Source: Axinella damicornis
Lineage: Eukaryota > Porifera > Demospongiae > Axinellida > Axinellidae
DNA length: 64,000 bases
Direction: 5' to 3'
NCBI GenBank assembly: GCA_963931865.1
Contig: OZ007518.1
Span: 1,115,549-1,179,548 of the forward strand
Below the pieces are notes generated by a model. That model was given only the letters and a program-made list of their open reading frames with translations. It made no database searches and was not told the DNA's origin. A program made the translations under genes and the position numbers. Below, in pieces: positions 10,700 through 21,048 of this stretch (positions within the stretch are counted from its first letter, which is position 1; each line of letters opens with the position of its first letter).

Positions 10700-11189
10700 T
10701 TAGGGTACATACCTGTATTAGCCTAGAAGGCTATTATGTATCCTTTGCATTGGCATGAATTTTACACTACTGGTAGGGAATTAATTTGGACCAAAAATTG
10801 AAAAACTCCTGAGCACAGTGGGGGACATGGAGAGATTCTGACTGCACCATCATCATTCTAATTTTTGACTGACACAAAATCAAAATAATTGTGCTGAAAC
10901 TCATCTTTGTGGTGGAGTTATGACCCTAACCCTAATCCTAACCCTACCTTGTGTGGGTGGATTTTTTTTTTTCGTTCCGGATCCGCTGGGAATGAGACAG
11001 CCACGTAGCTACACGTGCGCACTATTAAACTGAGACGATCCGAGCTTACCTTGGAGCTGTAAGTACGTGCTGGTGGATGCAATCAGAGTCTGCTCGGGGT
11101 GAAAGTAATACCGGAGTACCATTCTGAAGGGTCAGCTTGCCTTGCCGGTGAGATGCACCGGCTACCAGGCCAGGAGTGCGGTGACTATT
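10700..11189. other. Non-coding stretch with short telomere-like motif
   Basis: I see no exon. 10924-10946 reads 'ccctaaccctaatcctaacc' + 'cta', about four degenerate CCCTAA units. Confidence 0.5.
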
Positions 11190-11591
11190 TACGTCCCATT
11201 TACGAATGCCCTACAACGGTTCTGACTATACCATCCGCGATGATCGTGATCGCTACCATGTACTGACCAAACGTAGGATTTTGGTGCTGAAACTCACCTT
11301 GTTGGTGGTGGAGATATGAGCGCTTTTGTCTCGCCGTTGGCCGCCATTGCTCGAGCACTCCATCGACTTCCGGTGGCAGTACCGTCCTTAGGAAAGGCAC
11401 ACAAAGATTCTGACCACACGGCTGTGATCGCTGTCGTTCACTGACGCTTACATGCCGAAACTCACCGTGCTGGCTAAGTTGTGAGTGCTGTAATAATGTC
11501 TTGTCTTCCTTTTGGTCGCCATTGCTCGCGATCGACTGAGCGTGGTTGCCACGTGGCATGTGCGTTAATTGGAACGAATTGCAATACTTAC
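11190..11591. repeat. One unit of the ~460-bp dimeric repeat
   Basis: Same sequence as the units of the 47.7-53.1 kb array ('ttggccgccattgctcgag', 'cgttcactgacgcttacatg'). It is interrupted at its right end by the TIR element 11592-12232, after which the unit resumes ('atggcgagtcgcaaccgggg'). Confidence 0.8.
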
Positions 11592-12232
11592 TTAAGGTCG
11601 CGGGCTAGTCTTCGGCGCATTGCGCAGTGCGGCGCGCACTAAATAGAATACCAGCCTGAAGCACTATACTAACACATGGAGGCAGCCTCACACAAGCTAC
11701 TAACAATTTTAAACCACAGAATAAAATCAGAAACATACCTGACAAGTTCATGACAACCACAGCTCACGAGTACCACTCTCGTAGAATGCGGAAGCGGATA
11801 GTTTAGACGGACAGCTGCTTAGAACCAGAGCAGGACGCTCGAGTACACGCAAGAATCACCTTCAAGGACACATTTTAGGCTACACTTGGCTCTGTACTGC
11901 CACTGTGTTCAGCGGTCAGACAAAAACTATCCGCTTCCGCAAAGTACAGTTGCTGGACATCCAGGATCTCTCTTTTGGATTGGTGTCCTTCCGTCAGTCA
12001 AACTCGGCTGTGGTTCAAATAACTTTCGCCCGAACAACAACAGCATTAGCCGGAGACTTCGCCCACAAAACGTACAACGACAGGCACTGGCAGCCTCTAC
12101 ACTTTCCACGATGTCTAATTGACTTCCGCAAAAGGTCAATAGGTTCACGAAAATTGACAGTACAGCTGGAAAACAATACTCGCGCGTTAGCACGCTAATT
12201 GAATTAATACGCGACTAGCCCGCGACCTTAAC
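11592..12232. mobile_element. TIR element TTAAGGTCGCGGGCTAGTC
   Basis: Ends TTAAGGTCGCGGGCTAGTC and its exact complement (19 bp), inserted into a dimeric-repeat unit. The middle has an open plus frame (11905-12198) with 'GQTKTIRFRKVQLLDIQDLS'. The TKTIRF stretch is faintly reminiscent of tyrosine recombinases (DIRS/Crypton type), but no catalytic R-H-R-Y set is visible and I do not assign it. Confidence 0.55.
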
Positions 12233-12259
12233 TTGCAATATGGCGAGTCGCAACCGGGG

Positions 12260-12289
12260 TAGCCTCGTACCCGGCGCGGAGGGAGGCTA
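12260..12289. mobile_element. 30-bp foldback with 9-bp target duplication
   Basis: tagcctcgtacccggcgcgg + agggaggcta, flanked by caaccgggg on both sides (12251-12259 and 12290-12298). Confidence 0.85.
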
Positions 12290-12370
12290 CAACCGGGGTT
12301 GCAACGCGGCTATGAATGGGTACTTGAGACTCAGAGAGCACTCTAAATAATTTCTGATCTTCCCTATATG

Positions 12371-12419
12371 TAGTCTCGTGCCCAGCCGGAAACGTGTACG
12401 GGGTCTGGGCACGAGACTA
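12371..12419. mobile_element. 49-bp foldback with 9-bp target duplication
   Basis: Starts tagtctcgtgcccag and ends ctgggcacgagacta, flanked by ccctatatg on both sides (12362-12370 and 12420-12428). Confidence 0.9.
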
Positions 12420-12527
12420 CCCTATATGTAGCTATCATGGTACTCACGTGATGTGTGATAATTGAAACGAACTGTCACACTTAGCTTGTGCTACCGTTTA
12501 ACCGCGGCTACCAGGAGTGCGGTTGCC

Positions 12528-12991
12528 CAGGGGCGGATACAGGATTTATGAAAGGGGGGGGCACCGCATATGAAACGCTGCCGGAGGCAGTGCATAGAGG
12601 CGCGTAGCGCCGATCAGTCCGCGCGAAGCGCGGAAAATTTTTTTCGCCTTCATTTTTCACTTCTCAGGATGGGCTCTCGTGGCACCTTCGCGCTTTGCAC
12701 TGCAAGTTCCAGATGTACGAGGATTGCAGGTCCCAGGGCCGCCATGAGCTTCTTCCTTGCTTATTTCGCTCACGAATGTAATACGTACGTACACGGAGGG
12801 GTATACTAGATCGTGGTCTCGTTCCCAAGCCGTTCGGTTTCAGGCAACGCACGATATTGCGAGCTGAGGAGGCCATGGCGTCAGGCCAGGAGTTGCAACG
12901 TAGCGGCAGCTAGCTATATAAAAAAATTTTTTTCTCTAGCCAGGGGGGGGGGCACCGGCCCCCCTGGCCCCCCCCCCTGGATCCGCCACTG
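12528..12991. mobile_element. CAGKGGCGGAT-ended element, 5-bp target duplication
   Basis: Starts CAGGGGCGGATACAGG and ends CCTGGATCCGCCACTG, with the 5-mer ttgcc on both sides (12523-12527, 12992-12996). A second member is at 45909-46451. Fragments of its interior ('ccgatcagtccgcgcgaagc') recur near 17290 and 46010. It is non-coding. Confidence 0.75.
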
Positions 12992-13029
12992 TTGCCCCTC
13001 GTTATAGAAAAAAAAAAGAAAAAAAAAAG

Positions 13030-13530
13030 TGGAAAATCATAATGTTGCGCCGCCTGCCCGCGTGCTTAGGGCATGGCAACACGTGTACAAGTCGCCCGCA
13101 CGACAGTACCGAGTAGAGCCTGCTACGCTTTACAGTTTACGCCAGTGCTACAAACTACGTAGCTACTACAGACTTGCAGAGGTCAGCTGGAGGGAGAGAT
13201 TCTCTCGGCAACTTGGGGTACTCCTCTCAGGTACAGTGTAGCCTACGGTTCCCAGTCCCACGCCCAGCTTTTCCGGCGTTGCTTGCTGTACGTACGTCGC
13301 TTGCAGTAGGGCAAGCAACGAAAAGCTGGGCGTGGGACTCGGAACGAGGCTACCACGAACTTGAAACTGCAGCTGCAGACGTCAATGATGGTTGGCTACA
13401 TCGCAGGCCCCACCCCCAGCTTCCCTTATTGGCTGTGCTGCGCCGCCCGGGCCTCCCAGCCTATGATCACTCAGAGAATGATCATTGGCATGCAGTATAG
13501 TACGTCAGTTTGTCAGGCGAGCCCCACAAT
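13030..13530 (-). mobile_element. Inverted partial copy of the 4132-4913 element
   Basis: Reverse complement of 4132-4913 with the same internal foldback (13239-13352). It ends at 'caggcgagccccacaatgcc', where the 13534 foldback has inserted. Confidence 0.75.
13239..13352. mobile_element. Foldback of the TAGCCTCG family (third copy in the dispersed element)
   Basis: Same palindrome as 4351-4458 and 5133-5240, slightly diverged at its left end (tagcctacggttcccagt). Confidence 0.75.
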
Positions 13531-13533
13531 GCC

Positions 13534-13606
13534 TAGCCTCGTTCCCAGGCCGCGTGGGTGGAGAAAGACGTCTTTTCTCCTCCCACGCGGCCTGGGAACG
13601 AGGCTA
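13534..13606. mobile_element. 73-bp foldback with 9-bp target duplication
   Basis: tagcctcgttcccaggccgc ... complement, flanked by cacaatgcc on both sides (13525-13533, 13607-13615). Its sequence is the exact reverse complement of the element at 35553-35625, so both are recent. Confidence 0.92.
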
Positions 13607-13749
13607 CACAATGCCCTGCATTCTCCTAGTTATTTGTGACAGGAAGTGCCTCATCAGCGATAGTGCTGGTTTTCATGAGGGTCCTGCACATAAAAAAAAA
13701 GTATCCTAGTATCATAGAGTCGGTACTTTATATGTAGCTAGGGATACAA

Positions 13750-14370
13750 TAGCCTCGAACCCAGGCGCGGAGGAGGGGGAAAAGAGCATCTGGTATCCAC
13801 TGTTTGCGCATGCGCTTAATTTCCCGACATTCCGGGAATCCCGGATAAGACCGCGTCATTCCCGTGGCTTGTTGACGTCAGATACGTGTTCGTAACCGTA
13901 TCACGATCGTATTTTGTCAATATTAAAATTATGGCGACTTTATTCAAGATATAGACAAGGCTGTTTCGTACCTTCAGCGACTTGGGTGTGCAGCGATGAC
14001 GCTCGAACCCGAGCAGAGGGCATCTCTGAAGTGAGTATACGAAGAGACTCTGTCTACGCACTGGTTTTGGTAAGTCATTGTGTTATACCGTTCGTGTTTG
14101 ATGTGAAGCTTGCCCGAGATGACAGCGTAGTCATTGTAGTCTCATCCCTCATGGCACTGATGACAGACCAAGTTCCAAACGTGAGAGTCAAAGCTGCGAT
14201 CATGTCTTCGTGGTTTCGTTGTGTGGTATAGACGTCATTGTTTACACTTGGATAGTTTTGCGACGTCATCTGCATAAATCCACGTGGTTTTATGTAATAA
14301 TTAAGCGCATGCGCAAACAGTGGATACCAGGCGCTCTTTTCCCCCTCCTCCGCGCCTGGGTTCGAGGCTA
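13750..14370. mobile_element. Pack-MULE-like foldback, 621 bp, carrying a RecQ helicase fragment
   Basis: Two ~71-bp terminal inverted repeats with about two mismatches (tagcctcgaacccaggcgcg ... complement) are flanked by the 9-mer gggatacaa on both sides (13741-13749, 14371-14379). The interior is not palindromic and contains a helicase gene fragment (13931-14231). Elements with MULE-type ends and 9-bp duplications that carry host gene pieces are called Pack-MULEs in plants; applying that name here is inference. Confidence 0.8.
13931..14231 (+). pseudogene. RecQ-family helicase N-terminal fragment (captured)
   Basis: Conceptual translation over more than one frame gives 'LQRLGCAAMTLEPEQRASLK' (Q-motif-like region before motif I), then GKSLCY at about 14069-14086 (end of a RecQ Walker A), then 'FVFDVKLARDDSVVIVVSSL' and 'MALMTDQV' (motif Ia region, normally VVVSPLxSLMxDQV). 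The residues before GKS are missing and there are at least two frame changes, so it cannot make an active helicase. The DEAH box and later motifs are absent. It lies entirely within the foldback element. Confidence 0.7.
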
Positions 14371-14674
14371 GGGATACAACGGACACGCAATAGAAGCTAA
14401 TACAAAAACTCTTCCCAAATCTCTCCAAATCTCGAAAACGGGCGGCAAATAACCTTTATGACAACTTACTATTCGTCTTCGAGTGTTTTCCTGGCCCGGC
14501 TACTTTGGCTACTTCGAAGTCTCACGAGGCGCTTGAAACCGCCCACTATGGCTTCATGTGCGACGCCATTTTCTTCATAATTATGTGCGCATGCGTAGAG
14601 CAACTTTGAACTTTGAACTCAAAATTGTGTACTGTGTGCGGAGTGAATGCTATCAAGTATGCTGCTATAAAAAT

Positions 14675-14915
14675 GAGGTAAACAAGTGTAAAAAAACATT
14701 AAAAATGTATGGAGATGTAGGGATAACAGAACAGCAAAAAGTATGAAAACAAACAGGGATGATGGCATAAAACAGTTCAGTATACATACTTTTCTCATTA
14801 TTCATGTATTATGTGGAAAGATATGTAAGATGGTGTTGTATACTGAACTGTTTTATGCCATCATCCCTGTTTGTTTTCATACTTTTTTTAATTAATGTTT
14901 TGTACACTTGTTATA
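14675..14915. mobile_element. Short palindromic member of the 'gcaaaaagtaag' family
   Basis: Arms ~85 bp: 'gtgtaaaaaaacattaaaaa' then 'tgatggcataaaacagttca', and complement. Ends match those of the 6453-10040 element. Confidence 0.7.
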
Positions 14916-15357
14916 TCAAACACACGCTTAAGACAAATAATTATTGTCAATAAGATAGGCCTTGAGGCGTTTCTTAAAAAGAGACTTCAAAGTTGCCAAA
15001 AAGCGATGGGGTCGTGCACTGCTCAATGTAAAATGCTGCTGTTTTGTGCAAATACCGTCGTGAGGGAGTCAGCCAAATTTGAACTAGCCCGTCTGAAGAA
15101 AGAAGAAGAAGAAGAAGAAAACCGATTTTGGCGGTTTGGCGACTTTTTGGTGCTTTACTTTCGCAACGGTTTTTCACGACACTGGGAGTCTTCTTGGCCA
15201 GGAAAACACTCGAAGGTGAATAGTAAGCTGTCATAAAGGGTTAATTATTTGCCGCCCGTTTTTGAGATTTGGAGAGATTTTGAAAGATTTTTTTTGTATT
15301 AGCTTCTATTGCGTGTCCATTGTATCCCTACATATAGAGTCTACCGACTCTATGATA

Positions 15358-15804
15358 GCTCTCTTGGGACAGCAAGTTGTCAAAAATGTGTTACGATAAA
15401 TTTCAAGGGAATCCCCCTTGCTGATATTGAATATTTGTCTCATTTGCGTGAAGGGGTGCTGAAAAATTAGGGATGCCAATTTTTTAAAGATATATGGTAA
15501 TCGAAGCTTTGCTCCAGCCACGGAAGCACTTGACTGACGTTCGTTAGAGCCATACCTTTTCAAAAGGTTTACCTGCCTGTTGACAGTCTTCGGTGGGAAG
15601 CTAGCTAGAGGTGCAATCATCAGTGCAGTGCTAACAAGGTATGACAAGCAAATGTTAAAAGTGTCTCATGCTTAGTAGGTCCAATTTCATACCTATGCCC
15701 CATTACATTTCATGTCCCCTTGCATGCTCTTTGCGTGTGAAGGTGTGGACTGCTCAAGTTCGCAGTGTTAGTAATGCAGTACATATACCACACACATATC
15801 ACAG
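15358..15804 (+). other. Gene A intron with a decayed ankyrin-exon remnant
   Basis: Paralogous to gene B 44158-44570. At 15590-15641 'gtgggaagctagctagaggt' and 'cagtgctaac' + 'aag|gtatg' resemble the 3' half of a YGNTAL-type ankyrin exon plus donor, but the frame is not maintained. Confidence 0.5.
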
Positions 15805-15900
15805 GCTGGGTGTACTGCCCTCTACCTTGCAGTACTATATGGACATGAGGATGTTGTGGAGCTGTTGCTAGGGGCAAAGGCTGACCCAGAACTGAAAAAG
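15805..15900 (+). CDS. Gene A ankyrin exon (AGCTALYLAV)
   Basis: 96 nt, phase 0 to 0, acceptor tatcacag, donor GTCAAT. Repeat AGCTALYLAVLYGHEDVVEL + LLGAKADPELKK, one residue shorter at its end than its relatives. It is the counterpart of gene B's 44571. Confidence 0.8.
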
Positions 15901-15950
15901 GTCAATGAGATTAATTTGTAAAGAAATAAGTGCACTATACATTGCACCAA

Positions 15951-16549
15951 AGGCGTATCGAGCCGCCGAAGGCGGCGAGAGGGCATGTAACTCCGCAAAC
16001 GGCATAATCCAAATCGATTCTATTTTTAGAAATCACGTGCTACATTGTTTATTTCATATCCGCGGCGCGCGCAGCTCTGGCACGCTAACCGCGCTAGTCA
16101 CAGCCACAGTTCCTGAAAATATCCATTCTCTAGTAAGTCAATGAACTTCTATCTAAACTCACTGCTGTTACCCTGGACGGCGCTTACCACTGCCTTCTCC
16201 TTGCCTCAGTTTCGCCAACGAACCGTGTCATTCAGTGGAGACGGTCCCGAGCGACCTTGAAGCCTACGGCACCTGCGTGCAATGGCTGCTGCATGTAGGA
16301 CGGACGGGCACGTTGTTTCCAGTCGTCAAAACGTGGATGGCGTCCATTCATCCACTCTACGCGCTCGATCTAGCTCTCTGGACTGCTCTGCGATATTCCA
16401 CGTAATCGGATAATTGCATTCATTCACATATACGGTTACATACCAATGTCTAAAAATAGTATATCCGGTGGCCGCATTTGGATTTTGCCATTTGCAGAGT
16501 CAATACGAGAGTTGCATGCCCTCTTCCCGTTAGGGTCGATGCGCCCTTG
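15951..16549. mobile_element. TIR element with 10-bp target duplication
   Basis: Inserted in a conserved ankyrin intron. The 10-mer attgcaccaa occurs at 15941-15950 and 16550-16559, while other copies of this intron have it once. Ends are imperfect inverted repeats sharing 'agagggcatg' and 'aactc'. No coding frame. Confidence 0.75.
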
Positions 16550-16687
16550 ATTGCACCAAGCAAATGCTACTGTGTTCGCAATACCATGCATATCTGTTTG
16601 TACAGACGGACTCAAATCAATTGCCACTAATGACATACAATGACTATAGTATCATGAGTGGCCAATTGTTATGTGCCTAAATTATAC

Positions 16688-16957
16688 CAGGAGCCCATAA
16701 CGAGAAGCAGCGTCCAACTTAGCATTAAAGCAACGCAACAAGTTCAGTCAAACAACAGCAACCTAACCATGCCATTATTTGGAACCTTTTTACATAGCAA
16801 GAGACAGCCTTCCTGTAGGTGTTGAGCCTGCAGGTTCATGAATAAGAAATAAAATTGTAAGCACTCTAGTGCGACCTCAGTCACTTGCCGTCTATGGTCA
16901 ACTATTATACCAGACTTGTTTTCGTAGTTGGACGCTCCTTCTCGTTATGGGCTCCCG
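16688..16957. mobile_element. hAT-like MITE (CAGGAGCCCATAACG), shared with gene B
   Basis: Inverted ends CAGGAGCCCATAACGAGAAG and its near-complement, 270 bp, with imperfect attatac/attatat flanks. Gene B has the same element at the same intron position (44826-45064), so it inserted before the two genes separated. Confidence 0.7.
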
Positions 16958-17990
16958 ATTATATGTACTATATATTCTGCATCATCTGGAAGGAAGAAAC
17001 TCACACTCTGACAGTAGCCCCACCCAATGTACAGTTAAGTATACAACTGCATGATCTCATTCAGCAGTGTGTGTAAACAGTATTTTCTGTTTGAAGTAAT
17101 GTGTACTCGGAAATGAAATTGCATATGTTGTGTCAGTGTTACTATTGCAGTCCATATCTCTTACAGGATCGGAGAAGTTCCCTCCTCTTACAGGATCGGA
17201 GAACTTCCCTCTACCCTGGAGCCAGCGCTGGCGCGAGCTATTTTGGAGTGGTACAGCCACTGCGGAAGTCGAAGGTAGTGAATAGAGGTGTGAAGTGCCG
17301 ATCTGTCCGCGTGAAGCGCGGAAAATTTTTTCACCTTCAGTTGGCAGTGGATGGGCTCTCATGGCACCTTCGTGCTTTGCGCTTTCTGCTTTCCGTGTCA
17401 TCCGTGACCGTCGATGTGGAATGGAGATGTCACGCTTTGCGCGCATAACTTCTAGGACGCGGAAGGTCTACCGGTAGCCCACATTGACAAGCGAATTTCT
17501 GTCGCACGTCGTGCCGTAAATCACTTCCTGCCCGTATTTTGCGTGTTCTTGCATCTTGCAAACCACAAATGGCTCACAATCACGGCATTGCGGAGACCAT
17601 CTACAGAAGACACGAACTATAAACAGTCTACTTCAAAAAGGCCACAGCGACTTGGATCTGGAGACTGTCTGACTAAGACACCGCGTGACTGAGACACAAG
17701 CTATGAACAGTCCACCAGAGCCGTACCTAGGTGACTAAAAGTGGTACGGCCAAAACCGTACCGGCCGTACCGGCCGTACCGGCCGCGCCGGCCCTGGGAG
17801 CTGACCCTGAACTACTGGTATAGTTAATATCAGAAAACAGTGAATGTACTACATTCAGTGCACCAAGCAACAGCCATACACAAGAGCCTGTTCTAGATAC
17901 GATACAAAGTGTGCATTTGTATATTTGAATATGTGAAGGTGCATGTTGTGTTTGCAGTGTTACTACTGCAGTGCACATCACTCCACACAG
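16958..17990. other. Gene A intron with disrupted mini-exon and GC-rich insert
   Basis: Conserved ankyrin-intron sequence. A mini-ankyrin exon beginning at about 17185 ('gatcggagaacttccctcta') is split by a ~590-bp insert to about 17797, after which 'gagctgaccctgaactactg' + 'gtatag' resumes. The insert includes pieces related to 12528-12991 and to 54487 ('cgtcgtgccgtaaatcactt'). Confidence 0.6.
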
Positions 17991-18044
17991 GCGAGGAGAA
18001 CTTCCCGCTACCTTCGAGCTGACCGTGAACTAAAAGAGTTGATG
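17991..18044 (+). CDS. Candidate 54-nt mini-ankyrin exon
   Basis: Acceptor ccacacag, donor GTGCGT, phase 0 to 0, 18 open codons: ARRTSRYLRADRELKELM. Five more copies in genes A and B keep length, phase and splice sites. It resembles an ankyrin repeat lacking its central ~18 residues. Whether it is spliced in is unknown. Confidence 0.45.
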
Positions 18045-18312
18045 GTGCGTAGTTTACGGCATAACAAAGCAACAGCCATGAACTTGTTCAAGATACGCAA
18101 TACAATGTGTATGTGTTCATGCAGACTGCTATCACCATTCATGACACACATTGCCTATCATTACCTCATAATTATTTACGGCTGCATAGCTACATTGAAA
18201 TTGTGTGTGGTCAGTCTCTATTCCATGTGCATGACTGCCATTCAAAGGACACTAACTGTAGCTAGTCACAACACAAGATGACTGGTCCGCATGTACACAT
18301 TCCTCCTCATAG

Positions 18313-18411
18313 TATGAGAACACTGCACTGATGATTGCATCCCGCAAAGGCCACTCCAGTGTGGTGAGGAAGCTCCTCCAGGCAGGAGCCACTGTCAACA
18401 CCACTAATGAG
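18313..18411 (+). CDS. Gene A ankyrin exon (YENTALMIAS)
   Basis: 99 nt, phase 0 to 0, acceptor cctcatag, donor GTATAA. Repeat YENTALMIASRKGHSSVVRK + LLQAGATVNTTNE. First of the amplified two-exon units (partner at 18581). Confidence 0.85.
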
Positions 18412-18580
18412 GTATAACAAGCAAATGTTAAAGTGTCTCATGCTTAGTAGGTCCCATAATTCCCCTCCCTACGCTCCATTTAATTACATATCCACTTTCC
18501 TTTGCGTGTGAAGGTGTGGTCTGCTCATGTTTGCAGACTGCTACTAATACAGTACATGTACATGCACACACATATCACAG

Positions 18581-18679
18581 GCTGGGTGTACTGCCCTCCA
18601 CCTTGCAGTACTGTATGGACACGAGGATGTTGTGGAGCTGTTGCTTGAGGCAAAGGCTGATCCAGAACTGAGAACGAAG
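18581..18679 (+). CDS. Gene A ankyrin exon (AGCTALHLAV)
   Basis: 99 nt, phase 0 to 0, acceptor tatcacag, donor GTTAAT. Repeat AGCTALHLAVLYGHEDVVEL + LLEAKADPELRTK. The 169-nt intron before it is conserved in every unit. Confidence 0.85.
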
Positions 18680-19039
18680 GTTAATGAGTGCACTATACAT
18701 TGCACCAGCAAATGCTGCTATGTTTGCAGTACCATGCGTATCTGTTTGTACAGACGGACTCAACCACTATTGACATACAATGTCTATAGTATCATGAGTG
18801 GCCAATTGTTATGAGCCTCAAATATACTCCGTATTCTGCATCATCTGGAAGGACACTCTGACAGTAGCCCCACCCAATGTACAGTACAACTGCGTGATCA
18901 CATTCAGGATTGTAGTATTTCAAGTTCTGGTTGAAGTAATGGGTACTCTGAAATTAAACCACTTGCCTTTTGCATGTGAAGGTTATGTTTGTGTTTGCAG
19001 TGTTACTACTGCAGTCCATGGCCATATCTCTTCTCACAG

Positions 19040-19084
19040 GATCTGGGAAGAGCCCTCTACCCTGGAGCTGACCCTGAACTACTG
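19040..19084 (+). CDS. Candidate 45-nt mini-ankyrin exon
   Basis: Acceptor tctcacag, donor GTATAG, phase 0 to 0: DLGRALYPGADPELL. It keeps the first and last parts of the ankyrin consensus (TALY ... GADPEL) and lacks the middle. Relatives at 57730, 59061 and 59334 vary in length. Confidence 0.4.
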
Positions 19085-19331
19085 GTATAGTTAATATCAG
19101 AAACAGTGGATGTACTGCATTCAGTGCACCTAGCAACAGCCGTGCACAAGAGCCTGTACTAGATACGATACGAAGTGTGCGTTTGTATATTGAAAATGGG
19201 TGTGGTGAGCTTCAGTACACGATACTATTGTATACTGAGGTCACACTGACATTAAACCACCTGCCTTTTGCATGTGAAGGTGTATGTTGTGTTTACAGTG
19301 TTACTATTGCAGTGCACATCACTCCACACAG

Positions 19332-19385
19332 GCGAGGAGAATTTCCCACTACCTTCGAGCTAACCCTGAACTAAAAGAGTTGATG
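19332..19385 (+). CDS. Candidate 54-nt mini-ankyrin exon
   Basis: ARRISHYLRANPELKELM, phase 0 to 0, acceptor ccacacag, donor GTGCGT. Confidence 0.45.
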
Positions 19386-19645
19386 GTGCGTAGTGTACGG
19401 CATAACAAAGCAACAGCCATGAACTTGTTCAAGATACGCATACCAGGTGTATGTGTTCATGCAGACTGCTATCACCATTCATGACACACATTGCCTATCA
19501 TTACCTCATAATTATTTACGGCTACATTGAAATTGTGTGTGGTCAGTCTCTATTTCCATGTGCATGACTGCCATTCAAAGGACACCAACTGTAGCTAGTC
19601 ACAACACAAGATGACTGGTCCACATGTACACATTCCTCCTCATAG

Positions 19646-19744
19646 TATGGGAACACTGCACTGATGATTGCATCCTCCAAAGGCCACTCCCGTGTGGTGA
19701 GGAAGCTCCTCCAGGCAGGAGCCACTGTCAACACTGCTAACGAG
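19646..19744 (+). CDS. Gene A ankyrin exon (YGNTALMIAS)
   Basis: 99 nt, phase 0 to 0. Repeat YGNTALMIASSKGHSRVVRK + LLQAGATVNTANE. Its unit starts 1333 bases after the previous one. Confidence 0.85.
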
Positions 19745-19913
19745 GTATAACAAGCAAATGTTAAAGTGTCTCATGCTTAGTAGGTCCCATAATTCCCCTC
19801 CCTGCGCTCCATTTAATCTCATATCCACTTTCCTTTGCGTGTGAAGGTGTGGTCTGCTCATGTTCGCAGACTGCTACTAATACAGTACATGTACATGCAC
19901 ACACATATCACAG

Positions 19914-20012
19914 GCTGGGTGTACTGCCCTCTACCTCGCAGCACAGAAGGGACATGAGGATGTTGTGGAGCTCTTGCTTGAGGCAAAGGCTGACCCAGAA
20001 CTGAAAACAAAG
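19914..20012 (+). CDS. Gene A ankyrin exon (AGCTALYLAA)
   Basis: 99 nt, phase 0 to 0. Repeat AGCTALYLAAQKGHEDVVEL + LLEAKADPELKTK. Partner of 19646. Confidence 0.85.
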
Positions 20013-20368
20013 GTTAATGAGTGCACTATACATTGCACCAGCAAATGTTACTATGTTTGCAGTACCAGGCGTATCTGTTTGTACAGACGGACTCAACCAC
20101 TATTGACATACAATGTTAATAGTGGTTGACTACTGGTATAGTTAATATCAGAAACAGTGAATGTGCTGCCTTCAGTGCACCAAGCAAGAGCCTGTTCTAG
20201 ATACGATACAAAGTGTGCGTTTGTATATTGAAAATGGGTGTGGTGAGCTTCAGTACACGATACTATTGTATACTGAGATCACACTGACATAAACCACCTG
20301 TCTCTTGCATGTGAAGGTGCATGTTGTGTTTGCAGTGTTACTATTGCAGTTCACATCACTCCACACAG

Positions 20369-20422
20369 GATTGGAGAACTTCCCGCTACCTTCGAGCTGA
20401 CCCTGAACAAAAAGAGTTGATG
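20369..20422 (+). CDS. Candidate 54-nt mini-ankyrin exon
   Basis: DWRTSRYLRADPEQKELM, phase 0 to 0, acceptor ccacacag, donor GTGCGT. Confidence 0.45.
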
Positions 20423-20681
20423 GTGCGTAGTGTACGGCATAACAAAGCAACAGCCATGAACTTGTTCAAGATACGCATACCAGGTGTATGTGTTCATGCA
20501 GACTGCTATCACCATTCATTACACACATTGTCTATCATTACCTCATAATTATTTACGGCTGCATTGCTACATTGAAATTCAGTCTCTATTTCCATGTGCA
20601 TGGTTGCTATTCAAAGGACACTAACTGTAGCTAGTCACAGCACAAGATGACTGGTCCTCATTAATACATTCCTCCTCACAG

Positions 20682-20780
20682 TTAGGGAACACTGCACTGA
20701 TGATTGCATCCCGCAAAGGCCACTCCCGTGTGGTGAGGAAGCTCCTCCAGGCAGAAGCCACTGTCAACACTGCTAACGAG
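20682..20780 (+). CDS. Gene A ankyrin exon (LGNTALMIAS)
   Basis: 99 nt, phase 0 to 0, acceptor cctcacag. Repeat LGNTALMIASRKGHSRVVRK + LLQAEATVNTANE; the usual Gly of the final loop is Glu here and in 22051. Confidence 0.85.
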
Positions 20781-20949
20781 GTATAACAAGCAAATGTTAA
20801 AGTGTCTCATGCTTAGTAGGTCCCATAATTCCCCTCCCTACGCTCCATTTAATTTTATATTCACTTTCCTTTGCATGTGAAGGTGTGGTCTGCTCATGTT
20901 TGCAGACTGCTACTAATACAGTACATGTACATGCACACACATATCACAG

Positions 20950-21048
20950 GATGGGTGTACTGCCCTCCACCTTGCAGTACAGGAGGGACATGAGGATGTT
21001 GTGGAGCTGTTACTTGAGGCAAAGGCTGATCCAGACCTGAAAACGAAG
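20950..21048 (+). CDS. Gene A ankyrin exon (DGCTALHLAV)
   Basis: 99 nt, phase 0 to 0. Repeat DGCTALHLAVQEGHEDVVEL + LLEAKADPDLKTK. Confidence 0.85.

Larger units (their letters stand above)
6453..15357. mobile_element. 8.9-kb nested transposon block absent from gene B
   Basis: Gene B reads straight from the equivalent of 6452 to the equivalent of 15358 ('tgtata' then 'gctctcttggg', 44152-44168), so all of this was inserted in gene A's intron or lost from B. The components are listed separately: TIR elements, minisatellites, a LINE fragment, foldbacks and a captured helicase fragment. Confidence 0.75.
13706..15357. mobile_element. R1 element: long-TIR composite
   Basis: The left end (tatcatagagtcggta, 13706) and the sequence after the nested insert (14371-14500, 'ggacacgcaatagaagctaa') mirror the right end 15200-15357 ('ttagcttctattgcgtgtcc', 'ctaccgactctatgata'). 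Fragments of the same family are at 10040-10180, 24180-24530, 53540-53880, 57475-57510 and 63760-64000. A foldback carrying a RecQ fragment (13750-14370) sits in its left arm and a small palindromic element (14675-14915) in its middle. Confidence 0.65.

Noticed and set aside
11905..12198. Tyrosine-recombinase gene
   Set aside because: Only a faint TKTIRF resemblance; no catalytic R-H-R-Y residues visible. Kept as an unassigned frame within the TIR element.
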